NCBI GenBank assembly: GCA_019931105.1
Contig: JAIOUW010000001.1
Location: 1,240,001 to 1,304,000, forward strand
Length of the DNA stretch: 64,000 nucleotides
Direction of reading: 5' to 3'
From: Flavobacteriaceae bacterium NBU2977
GTDB lineage: Bacteria > Bacteroidota > Bacteroidia > Flavobacteriales > Flavobacteriaceae
Shown here: positions 25,536 through 34,540 of the stretch, one piece after another
How the letters are laid out: each line of letters starts with the position of its first letter
How positions within the stretch are numbered: position 1 is the first letter of the stretch
Notes under the pieces: model-generated
What the model was told of the DNA's origin: nothing
Database searches by the model: none
Seen by the model: the letters and a program-made list of their open reading frames with translations, nothing else
Translations under genes and position numbers: made by a program

Positions 25536-26480
25536 TTAAAAGGCATAGTTAAGACCGAATAGCCAATAGCTCTGGGTCGGATTGTCAACATTCTCAAATG
25601 TCGGGCCCGGTGTGGGTACTGGATTTTGAGCTAGGGCATTCGCCAAAGCCTCTTGTTTGTTTCCTCTCAAGCCGAACTCAAATCCGAGACCTATTCCGTT
25701 CCACAATGTATATCCAAACGAGTTTATCCAGGTCCAGTTCGATAGGTCCCCACTCTTATAGCTTTGAAAAGTCGAGAAATTGGTCTTGAAATTAACCGCC
25801 CCTATCTGCCTTGTATAATCGACAAGTATTTTAGCTCCCATTGATGACTCGAATACATCATCTTGACTAGAAAACACGAAATTGTAGTTCAACGGATGTA
25901 TTACAACAACCATATTCTCAACGGGCAACCAAGTGGCACCAATACCCGCATCAAGATAACCGGGGTCGTTGAAATTATTGATAATGGAAGTACGATACTC
26001 CGCCAAGGCCGAAATTGCGAACTTTTTGCTCAAGTTATAGCCGAACAGAGAAGTGATATTGAGAACATCAGTGGTACCATTAAAGCTATCATCGTCGGTA
26101 TCGATATCCTTATTATCCAATTTAACCCATTGAAGGTTAACGTTAAGAGCGTTGTTCCAAAAGTATTTTTCTTGTTTTAAATTGGCGAAACCATTCAATG
26201 TAACGCCAATATTACCAGCTGAATTGTTTGGGTTTCCCTGCTGGAACCAATTCTTAGCTCCCGATAGATTGGCCCCAATTGTTCCGAATGCCCCTTTTCG
26301 CCAACCCGGCAGCGCGTTTATTTCACCTTGAAGGGCATCAATTCTCGCCTGAATGGCCGCAATCGAATCCTTTTTAGGTCCCAACTGAGCTTTTAATTCC
26401 TCCGCTTTTTCTACATCGGTCTGAGCATATGTACATGTTACCAAAAACACAGCTCCAATTGCAAAAAGTAAATTTTTCAT
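25536..26480 (-). CDS. DUF3078 family outer-membrane-type protein
   Basis: 314 residues with signal peptide MKNLLFAIGAVFLVTCTYAQ. A short coiled-coil-like stretch (about residues 22-57, KAEELKAQLGPKKDSIAAIQARID) leads to a beta-strand-rich part with alternating hydrophobic residues and the terminal SYWLFGLNYAF, ending in Phe as beta-barrel proteins do. DUF3078 occurs throughout Bacteroidetes; its function is unknown. It lies downstream of the SUF genes but has its own TAnnTTTG promoter element, so it may be transcribed separately. Confidence 0.85.
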   Translation of the reverse strand: MKNLLFAIGAVFLVTCTYAQTDVEKAEELKAQLGPKKDSIAAIQARIDALQGEINALPGWRKGAFGTIGANLSGAKNWFQQGNPNNSAGNIGVTLNGFANLKQEKYFWNNALNVNLQWVKLDNKDIDTDDDSFNGTTDVLNITSLFGYNLSKKFAISALAEYRTSIINNFNDPGYLDAGIGATWLPVENMVVVIHPLNYNFVFSSQDDVFESSMGAKILVDYTRQIGAVNFKTNFSTFQSYKSGDLSNWTWINSFGYTLWNGIGLGFEFGLRGNKQEALANALAQNPVPTPGPTFENVDNPTQSYWLFGLNYAF

Positions 26481-26513
26481 AATGTTTAGTGTTTAATCAA
26501 TGTTTATGAACGG

Positions 26514-26521
26514 CAAATGTA
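26514..26521 (-). promoter_or_regulatory. Promoter -7 element of the DUF3078 gene, TACATTTG
   Basis: Plus-strand CAAATGTA is TACATTTG on the minus strand, a perfect TAnnTTTG, 33 bp upstream of the ATG at 26480. No clear -33 TTG at standard spacing. Confidence 0.45.
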
Positions 26522-26557
26522 AGAATTGTTGTTAAAGATTAACAGGGTTATCAACAA

Positions 26558-27064
26558 CTATTTGCTTTTGTACAATGGCACCGAAGAGCAGGCCTCACCA
26601 TACATAAGGCTTGTTACAATAGGAAGTAATCTATTGGTTATCAATAAATAGGCGTTTGAGGGCACGGGTTTTTTGCTGCAACCTTTGACAATGACCGGCT
26701 TACCCTTGAATTCGGACAAGTCGATTTGTTCCAATATGGATTGATATAATGAGGTTTCAAGCACTTCTAAGTCGCCATAAACGGTCCTCTTGGCAAAAGG
26801 CTGTAATTTAGTCGCAACCAACATATACGCCCAACCTGGAACAATGGCGTCAGTGGAGCAATATAATGCAATGTATGCACTTTGGTATTGCTCCCAATTA
26901 TGTTCGGCAACATGTTTCCTAAACTCCTTTTCCCTTAAGATAAGGCCCTCATGTAGCCAGTTTTTTATATCCAGAGAAATACGCTTTCCTTCAGGATAAT
27001 AATCCTCAAGATCAAAGGTGACCAGCTTGCTCTGGGCAACGCGATTTATGATTTCTTCTGACAT
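26558..27064 (-). CDS. DUF2480 family protein of the SUF gene cluster
   Basis: 168 residues, cytosolic, beginning MSEEIINRVAQSKLVTFDLEDYYP. Conserved features are ALYCSTDAIVPGWAYMLVATKLQPFA (about residues 66-91) and the Cys-bearing VIVKGCSKKPVPSNAYLLITNRLLPIVTSLMYGEACSSVPLYK at the end. DUF2480 genes sit next to the SUF genes in Bacteroidetes, so a role in Fe-S assembly or delivery is inferred from position only. The paired cysteines at the C-terminus could bind a metal or cluster. Confidence 0.85.
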   Translation of the reverse strand: MSEEIINRVAQSKLVTFDLEDYYPEGKRISLDIKNWLHEGLILREKEFRKHVAEHNWEQYQSAYIALYCSTDAIVPGWAYMLVATKLQPFAKRTVYGDLEVLETSLYQSILEQIDLSEFKGKPVIVKGCSKKPVPSNAYLLITNRLLPIVTSLMYGEACSSVPLYKSK

Positions 27065-27097
27065 GGTAATAAAGGTCTCGACCGAACAATTCTAAAA

Positions 27098-27433
27098 TTA
27101 TAATAATCCGAGCTCCAATTTAGCCTCTTCGCTCATAAGGTCTTGCGTCCAAGGTGGGTCAAAGGTGATTTCAACCTCGGCATCGGTGACCGAATCCAAC
27201 GATTTTATTTTTTCCTCCACTTCCACCGGAAGTGTTTCGGCTACGGGACAATTGGGTGATGTCAAGGTCATTAAAATCTTAACTTCATTGTCCTCGTTGA
27301 CAAATACGTCATAAATCAATCCGAGTTCGTAAATATCTACTGGAATCTCCGGATCATAAATGGTCTTCAAGACCTTTACTATTTTTTCGCCCAATTCTTG
27401 GGTATCGATAGTTGTAGCTTCTTCGCTCATCAT
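27098..27433 (-). CDS. SufT-like MIP18/DUF59 Fe-S assembly protein
   Basis: 111 residues. The MIP18 (DUF59) domain fills the protein: KVLKTIYDPEIPVDIYELGLIYDVFV (about residues 19-44), MTLTSPNCPVAETLPVEVEEKI with the conserved Cys, and VEITFDPPWTQDLMSEEAKLELG. These proteins aid Fe-S cluster maturation or transfer to apo-proteins. Two ATG codons start the frame (27433 or 27430). It lies between sufE and DUF2480 in the SUF operon, which supports the role. Confidence 0.92.
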   Translation of the reverse strand: MMSEEATTIDTQELGEKIVKVLKTIYDPEIPVDIYELGLIYDVFVNEDNEVKILMTLTSPNCPVAETLPVEVEEKIKSLDSVTDAEVEITFDPPWTQDLMSEEAKLELGLL

Positions 27434-27525
27434 TTTTATAGTTTAAGGGTTTATGGGTTAATCAGGTCTATGGGCAACTTTCGATATCATCATAAACCAG
27501 GCCGAAGGCCAAAGTAGACCATAAA

Positions 27526-27948
27526 CTAATTTAATTGTGTTTGATAGGCAACTGCGTAAAGTTTCAACTGCTTGATCATACTTACCAAACCATTGGCCCT
27601 TGTCGGCGACAAATGTTCCTTTAAGCCGATTTCATCAATAAAATCGGTATCCGCATCAATAATATCTTGAGGTTTCTGATTGTTAAAGGCCCGTATCAAA
27701 ATTGCGATTATTCCCTTGGTAATGATGGCATCGCTATCGGCGGTGAACACCAATTTGTCATCTTCGAGATCGGCATGGACCCAGACCTTACTTTGACAGC
27801 CTTTAATGATATAATCATCGGTCTTGTATCGCTCGTCGATCAATGGCAATGATTTTCCCAATTCGATCATATATTCATAACGCTGCATCCAATCTTCGAA
27901 CATTGAAAATTCATCTACGATCTCGTCTTGTATTTCTTTTATGCCCAT
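27526..27948 (-). CDS. sufE: SufE, cysteine desulfurase sulfur acceptor
   Basis: 140 residues from the ATG at 27948 (MGIKEIQDEIVDEFSMFEDW), which fits the family start better than the in-frame ATG 18 bp upstream. SufE takes persulfide sulfur from SufS and hands it to the SufBCD scaffold. The sulfur-carrying Cys is in DYIIKGCQSKVWVHADLED (about residues 43-61). The C-terminal LKEHLSPTRANGLVSMIKQLK is typical. It follows sufS by about 70 bp. Confidence 0.95.
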   Translation of the reverse strand: MGIKEIQDEIVDEFSMFEDWMQRYEYMIELGKSLPLIDERYKTDDYIIKGCQSKVWVHADLEDDKLVFTADSDAIITKGIIAILIRAFNNQKPQDIIDADTDFIDEIGLKEHLSPTRANGLVSMIKQLKLYAVAYQTQLN

Positions 27949-28020
27949 GTAATTGAATTTATACAAAAATACGATAAGTAAGTATGGATTTCAATGCTTT
28001 AAGGGAATGATAACAAAAGC

Positions 28021-29250
28021 CTATGCCAGCATGTTTTTTGCTCTACGAACTCCTTCCGTCAAAATATCGACCTCTTCTTTGGTGTTGTAAAAGCTAAAAC
28101 TGGCACGTACCGTACCGGGAATTTTGTAGAAATCCATTATCGGTTGTGCACAATGATGGCCCGTTCTAACGGCGATTCCTAATTTGTCCAAAATTGAACC
28201 GATATCGTATGGATGCAAACCTTCGATATTAAAAGAAATTACAGACGTTTTATTTTGCGATGTTCCATATATCTTAAGTCCGTCGATCGCTAACAATTTT
28301 TTTGTGGCATAGTTCAAAAGCTCATGTTCATAGGCCGAAATGGCATCAAATCCGATAGCATTCATATAGTCCAAGGCGGCACCAAAAGCGATTCCGCCAC
28401 AAATATTGGGCGTACCAGCCTCGAATTTATGGGGTAAATCGGCATAGGTCGTCTTTTCAAAAGTTACCTCGGCGATCATTTCGCCCCCACCCTGGTACGG
28501 CGGTAACTTATTAAGCCATTCTTCTTTTCCATAGAGCATACCAACTCCGGTAGGGCCACACATTTTATGGGCGGACACTACGTAAAAATCGACGTTCAGT
28601 TTTTGTACATCTGCCTTGATATGGGGAGCGGCCTGTGCCCCATCGATCAATACTGTGGCATCGACCTGATGTGCCATATCAATGATTTGCTCAATAGGAT
28701 TAATGGTTCCCAAAGCATTCGATACATGGTTGCAAAAAACCAATTTGGTGTTTTTGGAGAGTAATTCGCCATAAGCATCCATCAGTAACTCTCCTTCCTC
28801 GTTCATTGGGATAACCTTTAAAACGGCTCCCGTACGTTCACAAAGCATTTGCCAAGGCACAATGTTAGAATGGTGCTCCATGGCCGATACCAAAATCTCA
28901 TCCCCTTTTTTCAAGATGGAAGAAAAACCGTTCGCGACGAGATTTATTCCGTGGGTGGTACCCGATGTGAAAATGATTTCATGGGGTTTGTCCGCATTGA
29001 AATGTTTTTGAATCTTTTGTCGTGCTTGCTCGTATTTATCGGTCGCTTCTTGCGATAAGGCATGAACGCCGCGATGAATATTGGCATTATAATTCGAATA
29101 ATACTCGACGATACAATCGATTACCTGTTTCGGCGTCTGCGAAGTAGCGGCATTGTCGAGATAGACCAAGGGTTTGCCATTGACCTCTCGATTTAGTATC
29201 GGAAAATCTTGGCGTACAACCTGGACATCAAATACAATTGTCTCACTCAT
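28021..29250 (-). CDS. sufS: Cysteine desulfurase SufS
   Basis: 409 residues. PLP enzyme that turns L-cysteine into alanine and an enzyme-bound persulfide. Landmarks: YLDNAATSQTPKQVID near the N-terminus, TSGTTHGINLVA, AMEHHSNIVPWQ, the PLP lysine in DFYVVSAHKMCGPTGVGML (about residues 221-239) and the catalytic Cys loop VRTGHHCAQPIMDFY (about 357-371). This is the group II (SufS) loop. It starts 7 bp after sufD in the operon. Confidence 0.97.
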   Translation of the reverse strand: MSETIVFDVQVVRQDFPILNREVNGKPLVYLDNAATSQTPKQVIDCIVEYYSNYNANIHRGVHALSQEATDKYEQARQKIQKHFNADKPHEIIFTSGTTHGINLVANGFSSILKKGDEILVSAMEHHSNIVPWQMLCERTGAVLKVIPMNEEGELLMDAYGELLSKNTKLVFCNHVSNALGTINPIEQIIDMAHQVDATVLIDGAQAAPHIKADVQKLNVDFYVVSAHKMCGPTGVGMLYGKEEWLNKLPPYQGGGEMIAEVTFEKTTYADLPHKFEAGTPNICGGIAFGAALDYMNAIGFDAISAYEHELLNYATKKLLAIDGLKIYGTSQNKTSVISFNIEGLHPYDIGSILDKLGIAVRTGHHCAQPIMDFYKIPGTVRASFSFYNTKEEVDILTEGVRRAKNMLA

Positions 29251-29257
29251 CTATAAT

Positions 29258-30574
29258 TCATAAATCAAACCCAAGGTTTACCCCTAACTTTTTGGCAATC
29301 AACTTATTGATCCGCGTTTTAAGTTCTGGAATGCGAACACTTGCCAAAACGTTGTTCGCAAAGGCATACATCAAAAGTGCACGGGCCTCTTTTTTAGGAA
29401 TACCCCTAGATTGAAGATAGAATAAGGCTTCCTCATCCAATTGCCCGATGGTACAGCCGTGCGAACACTTCACGTCATCGGCGAAAATCTCTAGTTGTGG
29501 CTTTGTATTTATGGTAGCCTTATCACTGATCAGAATGTTGTTGTTCTGTTGAAATGCATTGGTCTTTTGTGCAATCTTATCAACGATGATCTTACCGTTG
29601 AAAACCCCAGTGGAATTCTCTCCATAGATACCTTTATAGTCTTGATGGCTTTCGCAATTCGGTTGAATATGATGTACCAAGGTATGGTGATCGACATGTT
29701 GCTTTTCGCCCAATATGGTCACTCCTTTCATCGTCGAGTCGATATGCTCGCCATTTTGGTAAAAATTCAGGTTGTTTCGTGTCAGCTTTCCTCCGAATGA
29801 AAAAGTATGCACTTTTACAACACTTTTATCCTTTTGGTCGATATATGTATTATCTATCAAAGAAGCCGTACCCACATTGTTCTGAACCTTATAATAATCG
29901 ATGATAGCATTTTTGGCCGCAAAAATCTCAGTGACCGAATTGGTGAGTACTTCATTGCTTGTCAAGCTCTGATGTCTCTCAATAACCTGAAGTTCTGCAT
30001 TCTCTTCTACAATAATCAAATTACGCGGCTGCAACATCAAAGTCGCCTCATTGCCCGTGGCAAAGTGAAGAATCTCCACAGGTTTCTTCGGCATTTTGTT
30101 TTTCGGAATGTAGATATAGGCCCCCTCTCTACTAAAAGCTGTGTTCAAGGTGGTCAACGAATCATCTTTAGAAGCTATCTTATTGAAATATACATCTATT
30201 ACGGGCTTGTACATCGGCTTGGTCAATGCCGAGCTCATCAAACAAATATCAACCCCATCGTGTGTGGTCTCTGACAAGAATGAACTATAGATACCATCTA
30301 CGAAAACTATCTTGTAGGTATCAATTTCATTCACGAAATACTTCTTGACATCTTTGTAGTCGAGCGCATTAACCTCTTTTGGAAAAATACTGAAATCGAC
30401 CTTCTGCAGGTTATTCAACGAGGTGTATTTCCAAGCCTCTTGCTTTTTAGATGGAAACCCCTTTAATTCAAAGTTCTTCATAGCCTCGGTACGCACGTCG
30501 TGAACAGGACTATCGATATCGACATTGTTCTCGAACATCATGAACGATGAAATAAGTTTGTCCTTTAAATCCAT
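29258..30574 (-). CDS. sufD: Fe-S cluster assembly protein SufD
   Basis: 438 residues. SufD pairs with SufB on the SufC ATPase to form the scaffold where clusters are built. The N-terminus carries PSKKQEAWKYTSLNNL; the beta-helix core and the C-terminal DDVKCSHGCTIGQLDEEALFYLQSRGIPKKEARALLMYAF (about residues 369-409) are characteristic. Length is normal. It lies between sufC (28 bp upstream) and sufS. Confidence 0.96.
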   Translation of the reverse strand: MDLKDKLISSFMMFENNVDIDSPVHDVRTEAMKNFELKGFPSKKQEAWKYTSLNNLQKVDFSIFPKEVNALDYKDVKKYFVNEIDTYKIVFVDGIYSSFLSETTHDGVDICLMSSALTKPMYKPVIDVYFNKIASKDDSLTTLNTAFSREGAYIYIPKNKMPKKPVEILHFATGNEATLMLQPRNLIIVEENAELQVIERHQSLTSNEVLTNSVTEIFAAKNAIIDYYKVQNNVGTASLIDNTYIDQKDKSVVKVHTFSFGGKLTRNNLNFYQNGEHIDSTMKGVTILGEKQHVDHHTLVHHIQPNCESHQDYKGIYGENSTGVFNGKIIVDKIAQKTNAFQQNNNILISDKATINTKPQLEIFADDVKCSHGCTIGQLDEEALFYLQSRGIPKKEARALLMYAFANNVLASVRIPELKTRINKLIAKKLGVNLGFDL

Positions 30575-30601
30575 AATAATATTCCTCTACTTTTAATCGC
30601 G

Positions 30602-31354
30602 TTATACCGAAACCTCTTGTTTGATCCAGTCATACCCTTTTTCCTCGAGTTCCAATGCCAATTCCTTGCCGCCCGACTTCACGATCTTACCATCGTGCAA
30701 TACGTGTACAAAGTCGGGAACGATATACTCCAAAAGCCTTTGGTAATGGGTAATGACGATAACCGCGTTTTCTTTACTCTTGAGTTTATTGACCCCGTTG
30801 GCAACGATGCGCAGGGCATCGATGTCAAGGCCTGAATCGGTTTCATCCAATATGGCCAATTTAGGCTCCAACATGGCCATTTGAAAAATCTCGTTCCGTT
30901 TTTTCTCCCCACCAGAAAATCCTTCATTCAAAGAACGGGACAAAAATTTCCTGTCGATTTCAAGTAGTTCCGATTTCTCACGAATGAGCTTCAGCATCTG
31001 GTTGGCGGGCATATCTTCCAAACCCCTTGCCTTTCTTGATTCGTTGATGGCCGTTTTCATGAAGTTGGTCACCGAAACCCCAGGAATCTCGACCGGATAT
31101 TGAAAGGACAGAAAAATTCCCTTATGCGCCCTTTCCTCCGGGGACGTATCCTCCAAATCTTCCCCATCGAGGGCTATCGTACCTTCGGTAACTTCAAATT
31201 CTTCCTTTCCGGCAATAACAGAAGCCAAAGTACTTTTGCCTGAACCGTTCGGTCCCATAATGGCATGTACTTCCCCTGCCTTTACCTCAAGGTCGATACC
31301 ATTCAATATTTCATTACCTTCTACCCCTGCGTGCAGGTTCGCAATCTTTAGCAT
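30602..31354 (-). CDS. sufC: Fe-S assembly ATPase SufC
   Basis: 250 residues. ABC-type ATPase: Walker A IMGPNGSGKSTLAS (about residues 32-45), signature LNEGFSGGEKKRNEIFQ (about 142-158), Walker B LAILDETDSGLDIDA (about 169-183) and the switch His in VIVITHYQRLLEYI. It powers rearrangement of SufB-SufD. The gene lies 8 bp after the MBL-fold gene, which is unusual since sufC normally follows sufB directly. Confidence 0.97.
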   Translation of the reverse strand: MLKIANLHAGVEGNEILNGIDLEVKAGEVHAIMGPNGSGKSTLASVIAGKEEFEVTEGTIALDGEDLEDTSPEERAHKGIFLSFQYPVEIPGVSVTNFMKTAINESRKARGLEDMPANQMLKLIREKSELLEIDRKFLSRSLNEGFSGGEKKRNEIFQMAMLEPKLAILDETDSGLDIDALRIVANGVNKLKSKENAVIVITHYQRLLEYIVPDFVHVLHDGKIVKSGGKELALELEEKGYDWIKQEVSV

Positions 31355-31362
31355 GTTCTTTT

Positions 31363-32241
31363 CTATTTTAAATATTCGGGTGCCTTTGGCATTTTATCAA
31401 AATCTTCCCTTGAATGTTGTAGGTAGACCGTTGCGTTCTTTTCTTTGGCAAAAGCCTCGAACCTATCCATACTCTCACTGGTTTGTTTTACATCATAATT
31501 AAAAATCGGGATTCTTCTGAACTCTCTATTTTCGGAAAAATGATACAGGTCGCCCGATAATAGCAAGGGGCCGTGTTCCGCCAGATCAAGGTACAATACT
31601 TGATGGCCGGGAGTATGCCCGGGCATCGACTTAATGACTACCGTACCGTCTCCAAAAACATCATGGTCACCATTCAATTTTTCGATGTTGGTCAACTCTT
31701 TAATAGCATTGTAGATATCGGCATTGTTCTTTTGGGTCTCCTCGCTGGTGATAAAGTCGTATTCGGCTTCTTGCACCAGCCAAACGGCATCTTTGAACCT
31801 GTTCGCATGACCACTGTGGTCAAAATGCGTATGTGATAAAGCAATGTATTTGATATCTTCAGGAGCCAACCCAATAGATCTCAATTGATTCACTACCGAG
31901 TCTTTTCGTGACACCGTGAAAGCCCCGCTTGGGTCGGTATAAGGCTCTGGCATCTGGATCAATTGTTCAGGTAGGCCGGCATCCCACATGAGATTGCCCT
32001 TGGGGTGCTTGATTACGTAGAACGCATCGGCGAACACTTTTGACTGGCCCTGATATGTCGTGTCTTGCGAAAAAAGTTGCAATTGATTTACCTGAACGGT
32101 ACCTCCATCAAAAGCATATAGTTGAACTTCCGTTTTTTCCTCGTTTTCAGTTACCAAAGAGGTTTCAGACCTTTCCTTTTGAGTTTCCTTGCACGCAAGG
32201 AAAGCAACTAAGCTTACTATTGTTAAAATGTATTTTTTCAT
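31363..32241 (-). CDS. MBL-fold metallo-hydrolase lipoprotein in the SUF operon
   Basis: 292 residues. MKKYILTIVSLVAFLAC is a lipoprotein signal (Cys 17). The metallo-beta-lactamase motif HTHFDHSGHANRF (about residues 137-149) binds two metal ions; later metal ligands are in VVIKSMPGHTPGHQVLYLD and LLSGDLYHF. It resembles the N-acyl-homoserine lactonase (AiiA-like) group. An exported enzyme between sufB and sufC is unexpected, since all SUF proteins are cytosolic. It may simply share the promoter or be an insertion. Confidence 0.88.
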   Translation of the reverse strand: MKKYILTIVSLVAFLACKETQKERSETSLVTENEEKTEVQLYAFDGGTVQVNQLQLFSQDTTYQGQSKVFADAFYVIKHPKGNLMWDAGLPEQLIQMPEPYTDPSGAFTVSRKDSVVNQLRSIGLAPEDIKYIALSHTHFDHSGHANRFKDAVWLVQEAEYDFITSEETQKNNADIYNAIKELTNIEKLNGDHDVFGDGTVVIKSMPGHTPGHQVLYLDLAEHGPLLLSGDLYHFSENREFRRIPIFNYDVKQTSESMDRFEAFAKEKNATVYLQHSREDFDKMPKAPEYLK

Positions 32242-32284
32242 TCTTCTGTTGTTGTTCTAGCACGGTAAGAATATTTATGACGAC

Positions 32285-32304
32285 CACTCGACCGCGCTCG
32301 AGTG
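32285..32304. repeat. REP-like palindrome upstream of the MBL gene
   Basis: CACTCGA (32285-32291) and TCGAGTG (32298-32304) form a perfect 7-bp inverted repeat around a GC-rich centre. The core CTCGAC-GCGCTCGA is like the element at 45114-45175, so it belongs to the same dispersed palindrome family. It lies between sufB and the MBL gene and could fold in the suf transcript. Confidence 0.55.
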
Positions 32305-32322
32305 AACACCTGCAATTTGACT

Positions 32323-33768
32323 TTAGCCTACTGAACCTTCCAAGCTTATTTCCAACAATTTTTGGGCTTCTACTGCAAATTCCATTGGGAGTTTGTTCAA
32401 AACTTCCTTGCTAAATCCGTTTACGATCAATGCAATCGCCTTTTCGGTATCGATGCCCCTTTGGTTGCAATAGAAAATCTGATCTTCACCGATCTTGCTC
32501 GTTGTGGCCTCGTGCTCTATTTGGGCGGTCTTGTTTTTCGCTTCGATATACGGAAATGTATGCGCCCCACATTCATTGCCCATAAGCAATGAATCGCATT
32601 GCGAAAAATTTCTTGCATTCTTGGCGCGACTGTTGACCTGTACCAAACCACGATAACTATTCTGTGATTTTCCGGCTGAAATACCTTTGGATATAATGGT
32701 GCTTTTGGTGTTCTTGCCCAGATGAATCATTTTGGTGCCGGTGTCGGCCTGTTGATAATTGTTCGTTACTGCGATGGAATAAAACTCCCCGATCGAATTA
32801 TCCCCTTTTAGGATGCAGGAAGGATATTTCCAGGTCACTGCCGAACCGGTCTCGACCTGGGTCCATGATATCTTTGCGTTTTTCTCGCATAACCCCCTTT
32901 TGGTCACAAAATTGAAGACCCCGCCTTTACCTTCCTTGTCTCCGGGAAACCAGTTTTGTACCGTTGAGTATTTTATCTCGGCGTTATCAAGGGCAATAAG
33001 TTCGACCACGGCAGCGTGCAATTGGTTCTCATCACGGGATGGTGCCGTACAACCTTCCAAGTAACTGACATAACTGCCTTCGTCAGCGATGACCAAAGTT
33101 CGCTCGAACTGCCCCGTGCCTGCCTGATTGATCCTGAAATAAGTCGAAAGTTCCATCGGACATCTCACGCCTTTGGGAATATAACAGAAACTGCCATCGG
33201 AAAAAACGGCCGAATTCAAGGCCGCATAAAAATTATCTTTTTGGGGCACAACGGTACCAATATACTTCTTGACCAGTTCAGGGTATTCTTTTATAGCTTC
33301 TGAAATGGACATAAAAATTATGCCTTTCTCGGCCAATGTCTTTTTGAATGTGGTCGCCACGGAAACGGAATCCATCACGATATCTACGGCCACCCCGGCC
33401 AATTTCTTTTGTTCTTCCAATGAAATACCCAATCTTTTGAAAGTATCCAACAATTCGGGATCCACCTCATCAAGACTGTTGTATTTCGGTTTTTTATTGG
33501 GAGCGGAATAATACGAAATGTCTTGAAAATCTGGTTTTTTGTACGTGACATTGGCCCATTCGGGTTCTTCCATTTCACTCCAAATTCTAAAAGCCTCGAG
33601 GCGCCATTCGGTCATCCAGTCGGGCTCTTCCTTCTTTTTTGAAATAGCGATGACAATATCTTCATTCAATCCCTTCGGAAGGGTATCTGATTCGATATCG
33701 GTATAGAAACCATATTCGTATTCCTTGGTCTCGAGTTCTTTTTTTAATTCTTCCTCTGTATATGCCAT
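32323..33768 (-). CDS. sufB: Fe-S cluster scaffold protein SufB
   Basis: 481 residues. Core of the SufBC2D scaffold. Family landmarks: [18 protein letters not shown] at the N-terminus, [45 protein letters not shown] (about residues 187-212), [41 protein letters not shown], and [23 protein letters not shown] with the key Glu and His. Length is normal. It lies downstream of an IVS-type gene that separates it from sufA. Confidence 0.97.
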   Translation of the reverse strand: MAYTEEELKKELETKEYEYGFYTDIESDTLPKGLNEDIVIAISKKKEEPDWMTEWRLEAFRIWSEMEEPEWANVTYKKPDFQDISYYSAPNKKPKYNSLDEVDPELLDTFKRLGISLEEQKKLAGVAVDIVMDSVSVATTFKKTLAEKGIIFMSISEAIKEYPELVKKYIGTVVPQKDNFYAALNSAVFSDGSFCYIPKGVRCPMELSTYFRINQAGTGQFERTLVIADEGSYVSYLEGCTAPSRDENQLHAAVVELIALDNAEIKYSTVQNWFPGDKEGKGGVFNFVTKRGLCEKNAKISWTQVETGSAVTWKYPSCILKGDNSIGEFYSIAVTNNYQQADTGTKMIHLGKNTKSTIISKGISAGKSQNSYRGLVQVNSRAKNARNFSQCDSLLMGNECGAHTFPYIEAKNKTAQIEHEATTSKIGEDQIFYCNQRGIDTEKAIALIVNGFSKEVLNKLPMEFAVEAQKLLEISLEGSVG

Positions 33769-33774
33769 AGGCTT

Positions 33775-33788
33775 AAGTCAAAAGTCAA
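33775..33788 (+). repeat. AAGTCAA heptamer pair beside the IVS-type gene
   Basis: AAGTCAA is repeated twice in direct contact (33775-33788), followed by a degraded third copy before 33812. The other side of the gene (34170-34210) has similar AT-rich ACTTTTT and ACTTTAAC repeats in the opposite sense. It resembles the heptamer-flanked cassette at 14081-14531, with a different heptamer. Confidence 0.4.
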
Positions 33789-33800
33789 AAAGATAAAGAG

Positions 33801-34169
33801 TCAATACCCTGCTCTCTTATTGACATATTTGATATAGTTTGCTAATTGTTTCGATATATTCGTTACTTGAGTTTTCAAATCGGCCAAATCGCTGTTCTCA
33901 AAATATCCTACCTCAACCATTAAATTGAACAAGTTTCTGACTTCGCCTGCCGAACCTTTTGAAAAATACAAGTACCTTATCAACTCCTTGTCCGTTTCCC
34001 TTTCAAAACCTTCTGAAATATTATTCGAAATTGAAATAGTTGCTCTTCTTACTTGGTCAACCATCGCAAAGTCGTTTTTCAAAGGCCTCTTTTCCAATAA
34101 CTTGTACACTTCTCCCGTAAATATGATAGTCGCTTTGTAAACTTCCAAATCTTCGAAAGAACTATACAT
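33801..34169 (-). CDS. IVS-type four-helix-bundle protein (S23 family)
   Basis: 122 residues, mostly helical. Family pattern: SFEDLEVYKATIIFTGEVYKL at the N-terminus, DQVRRATISISNNISEGFER (about residues 38-57), then YFSKGSAGEVRNLFNLMVEVGYF. These proteins were first seen encoded in intervening sequences of 23S rRNA genes and occur as single genes in Bacteroidetes; they form a pentameric four-helix bundle, with function unknown. It splits sufA from sufB, in the same direction, so it is probably cotranscribed. It is related to, but clearly different in sequence from, the broken copy at 14126. Confidence 0.9.
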   Translation of the reverse strand: MYSSFEDLEVYKATIIFTGEVYKLLEKRPLKNDFAMVDQVRRATISISNNISEGFERETDKELIRYLYFSKGSAGEVRNLFNLMVEVGYFENSDLADLKTQVTNISKQLANYIKYVNKRAGY

Positions 34170-34210
34170 TTTTACTTTTTCTCATTGCACTTTAACTTTT
34201 TTACTTCTAT

Positions 34211-34540
34211 CTACAGTGAAAAACTTTCCCCGCAACCACATGTACGCTGGGCATTCGGATTATTGAACACAAACCCCTTGCCGTTAAGTCCGCCTGAATA
34301 TTCCAAGGTCGTGCCCACTAGATATAGAAAACTCTTTTTGTCGACGATGATGCGCACATCGTTGTCTTCAAAGATCTTATCTGCCTCCCCTATCTTGTCG
34401 TCAAACTTGAGTTCGTAAGAAAGTCCGCTGCAACCGCCACTTTTTACACCCACACGTACATAAGCCTTGGTAGCGTCAAAACCTTCCTCAGTCATCAGGC
34501 CGATAACCTTCTTCTTCGCCGTTTCAGAAACTTGTATCAT
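34211..34540 (-). CDS. sufA: A-type Fe-S carrier, SufA/IscA family
   Basis: 109 residues. HesB/IscA fold with the three cluster-binding cysteines: VGVKSGGCSGLSYELKFDD (Cys about residue 37) and the C-terminal RTCGCGESFSL (CGC at about 102-104). It carries Fe-S clusters from the SufBCD scaffold to target proteins. It is the first gene of the SUF operon, behind a perfect TAnnTTTG element and a palindrome like that at hemA. Whether it should be called SufA, IscA or ErpA cannot be settled from sequence alone. Confidence 0.92.
   Translation of the reverse strand: MIQVSETAKKKVIGLMTEEGFDATKAYVRVGVKSGGCSGLSYELKFDDKIGEADKIFEDNDVRIIVDKKSFLYLVGTTLEYSGGLNGKGFVFNNPNAQRTCGCGESFSL

Noticed and set aside
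26548-26556. TTATCAACA as a DnaA box or origin
   Set aside because: Only one copy is seen, with no dnaA, AT-rich unwinding region or box cluster nearby.
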